A DNA stretch of 64,000 nt, taken from Adineta ricciae. Lineage: Eukaryota > Rotifera > Eurotatoria > Adinetida > Adinetidae. The DNA is taken from contig CAJNOJ010000025.1 in NCBI GenBank assembly GCA_905250025.1, forward strand, positions 463,632 to 527,631, read 5' to 3'. Position numbers and translations under genes: made by a program. This document shows, one piece after another, positions 61,610 to 64,000 of the stretch. The stretch's first letter is position 1; each line of letters begins with the position of its first letter. The notes under the pieces were generated by a model. The model saw only the letters and a program-made list of their open reading frames with translations. It did not search any database and was not told the DNA's origin.

Positions 61610-64000
61610 ATGACACAAATTGAAATACCGAGGGAACTACCAAGTATTCTTAAGAATTTTACCTTGAGTGTACTACGTACGAAGCCACGAGATATTATTG
61701 ATCATGCTGTCGATTATTTCACACAATTACAGCGGCAACAGAAACAGCTTATAACAGGCGACAATTCAACTTCTTCTCCTCCTCCTCCTGCATCATCATC
61801 GAATCCATCTGAACAAGTTCGATTACAACATCCAACATCAAATCACAATGTTATATCATCAGGTTTGGAGCTAGTTAGCTAAACAAAAAGAAAATTCTTT
61901 TTCATTCTGTTAATGGCTTTCGAAGGCATTTCCTGATGTGCAGAAAGCTCCCCTAATTCATACAAGAATAACATCATTATTCTCATAACCCATTCGTTGA
62001 GGTTTCACTACTTTTTTTCGACGTGAGAAAAACATGAGATTAACTAATATTCTGTTCGTCACAACATAGTAAATAGAGAGACATAATGGAAGACATCTAC
62101 ACGTAGAGATTCATTCGTTTGATTTGCTTTAGAAACAGCAATCGAGAATGTCAGTTCACATTTTCTCAGTATTAAAACTCAGCTCTCTTTTCTATCCGAT
62201 CGACGCCGATTGCTTCCAGATGAGTACTAAGGGATTTCGACGTCCATTGTGTTTTCGATTTAAACTATGGACACAAATTTCAAGTTCGGTAGATAAGCAA
62301 TCGTTTCGTACACGATAGGCATATCTAATAAATATGTTTTTATTTCGTGTTTGACTGTGATTAACGATAAGAGGTATATTAGAAGAAAACAATATATCTT
62401 TTTCTGTAACCTCCTCGACCATCCATTGCATTACAATCGATCCTTGGAGACCGATCGATGAATGATTTTACTGGTAGTTAGCCGAAATAAAAGTAGATGA
62501 ATTTCAGCATATTCTAGTCATCTTTCAGCTTCAACTTGACAGCTATTCTCAGTAGATTGGAGGAAAATCCTGCGTGAACTGAAGATGCAAGTCAAGCAGC
62601 TGACTATATTTGAGAATAGAAAGAATTTCATTGATCTTTTTTGTCAATTGACTTCGTTAATCCATTCGTCTCTCGCGTACTAACTAAATTATGATCGACA
62701 GCAAGATAAAGCAGCATTAGCAACATGCATTACAAAGAGAAAGGAATGAAATGTGGATTTTATGTAACGATTATTCTTTAGAAGACGTTCCAAACACAGA
62801 AACAGATCAAGCAACTTCGGAACAGAAGACATCAATGACAACTGCAGATATTGGCAATTCAACGAACTTATCGATGGATCGAACATCGTCAGGTTCGACT
62901 GAAGATAAATCTGATCATGGAAATAGATCAAGTGAAGAAGAACAAGAAGAAGAAGATGATGATGAAGATGAAGATGAAAAGAACAATACAGTGGATGATT
63001 TGGCTGATGAAGAAGAAATGCGTGTATGTACAAAATGAATTCTTTAGAGAAGATGATCTTAACATGATTTCGTTTCTTTTTTAGCGTCATTATGTGAAAA
63101 AGAACGAAAACCGGCGAGTATCTGTTGCAGCTGAACGCTACAATCCTGAAGATGATGCTGATTCCGATAGTGAACAATCTCATACCTATCCGAAAACTTC
63201 AGAACAACGTCAACGTTTGAAAGATGCTGTTTGCCATAATTTACTCTTTCGTACATTAGAAGCGAAACAAATTGATCAGGTCCTCAACGCCATGTGGGAA
63301 AAACCCGTTAAGCAAGGCGAAACTATTATTCAACAAGGTAAAATTCTTCTTTCTCTCTCCTGTCCCTGTAACACAATATTTTCCTAGGTGATGGTGGTGA
63401 TAATTTCTATGTTATCGATACTGGTGTCTATGAAATCTATGTATCAAAACAAGAAGATTTCAGCAATCCGTTCAAAGTAGGAGAATATAATCAAACAGGT
63501 TCGTTCGGTGAACTTGCTCTGATGTACAATCAACCACGTTCAGCAACAATTATTGCCAGTACAGATGGTATTCTATGGGTTATGGGTCGACAAACGTTCC
63601 GTAAACTTGTCTTAAAGCATGCATTTCGTAAACGACAATTGTATGAGAATTTTCTTCGTGATCTCACTATCTTACAATCGTTAACGGACTACGAACGATC
63701 GAACGTTGCTGACGCGTTGATTCCTGTCGAATACACTGAAAACGAAGTCATTATTAAACAAGGTGATGAAGGCGATCGAATGTTCTTTATTGAAGATGGA
63801 GAATGTGATATATACATGAACGAGAAATTCCATAAACGATTGAGTAAAGGTGATTATTTTGGCGAATTAGCACTTTTGAATCATGAACCGCGATCAGCTA
63901 CCGTGATTGCTGCGAGTTCCAAAGTTAAATTAGCTTCGCTGGAAGTCGAATCCTTCGAACGTTTATTAGGACCATGTATGGATTTGATACATCGAAATAC
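61610..64000 (+). CDS. PRKAR2: cAMP-dependent protein kinase type II regulatory subunit (3' end beyond window)
   Basis: PKA RII binds and inhibits the catalytic subunit until cAMP is bound, and docks on AKAPs. Exon 1 (61610-61862) encodes the RIIa dimerisation/docking domain MTQIEIPRELPSILKNFTLS and DIIDHAVDYFTQLQRQQ. A 919-base intron (61863-62781) follows, far longer than others here. Exon 2 (62782-63023) is a Ser/Thr-rich and very acidic linker (EEEQEEEDDDEDEDE). Exon 3 (63085-63337) has the inhibitor sequence RRVSVAAE; the Ser at 63121-63123 makes it a type II (substrate-like) site. Exon 4 from 63388 has cAMP domain A (GSFGELALMYNQPRSATIIA) and domain B (GDYFGELALLNHEPRSATVI), both with the FGELAL and PRSAT phosphate-binding cassette. 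The gene is open at 64000. Confidence 0.93.

Overview
The window looks like nuclear DNA of a bdelloid rotifer (an Adineta- or Rotaria-like animal). This is inferred, not tested. The grounds are AT-rich sequence, dense animal genes with many 50-70 nt GT-AG introns, ciliary and signalling genes of metazoan type, and long blocks present twice with a few percent mostly silent difference, as expected of separately assembled haplotypes in bdelloid genomes. No transposon, virus-like element, CRISPR array, tRNA or rRNA was recognised.

Five single-N joins (16431, 19475, 32100, 44784, 46346) explain the odd layout. Six contigs were chained although their ends or whole lengths overlap: A 1-16430, B 16432-19474 (a second copy of 13328-16370), C 19476-32099, D 32101-44783 (a second copy of C), E 44785-46345 and F 46347-64000. 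About 16 kb is therefore present twice, and about 1 kb of the dynein gene (AAA5 to the start of AAA6) is missing at the A/B-to-C/D joins. Read without the duplications, the gene order is: 3' end of an unknown gene (+); a B-box/propeller-like gene (+); an axonemal outer-arm dynein heavy chain of the DNAH5/DNAH8 type (+); then on the minus strand an intermediate-filament rod fused to four annexin repeats, a STARD7-like lipid transfer protein, an SLC27 fatty-acid transport protein/acyl-CoA synthetase, an Arkadia (RNF111/RNF165)-like RING E3 ligase and mitochondrial elongation factor G1; then on the plus strand an aldo-keto reductase, ER alpha-1,2-mannosidase (MAN1B1), the glutamate-cysteine ligase modifier subunit (GCLM) and a type II PKA regulatory subunit that runs off the window.

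The genes do not form an operon or one pathway. Loose themes are cilia and cytoskeleton (dynein, IF-annexin), mitochondria and lipid (STARD7, SLC27, GFM1), redox (aldo-keto reductase, GCLM) and signalling (PKA RII, Arkadia).

The most unusual biology is the intermediate-filament-annexin fusion. It is present in both copies with all four annexin repeats recognisable, but with the usual GxGTD calcium-binding loops degenerate. The largest unexplained stretch is the 4.6 kb between GCLM and the PKA gene, which holds only weak, orphan coding-like pieces.
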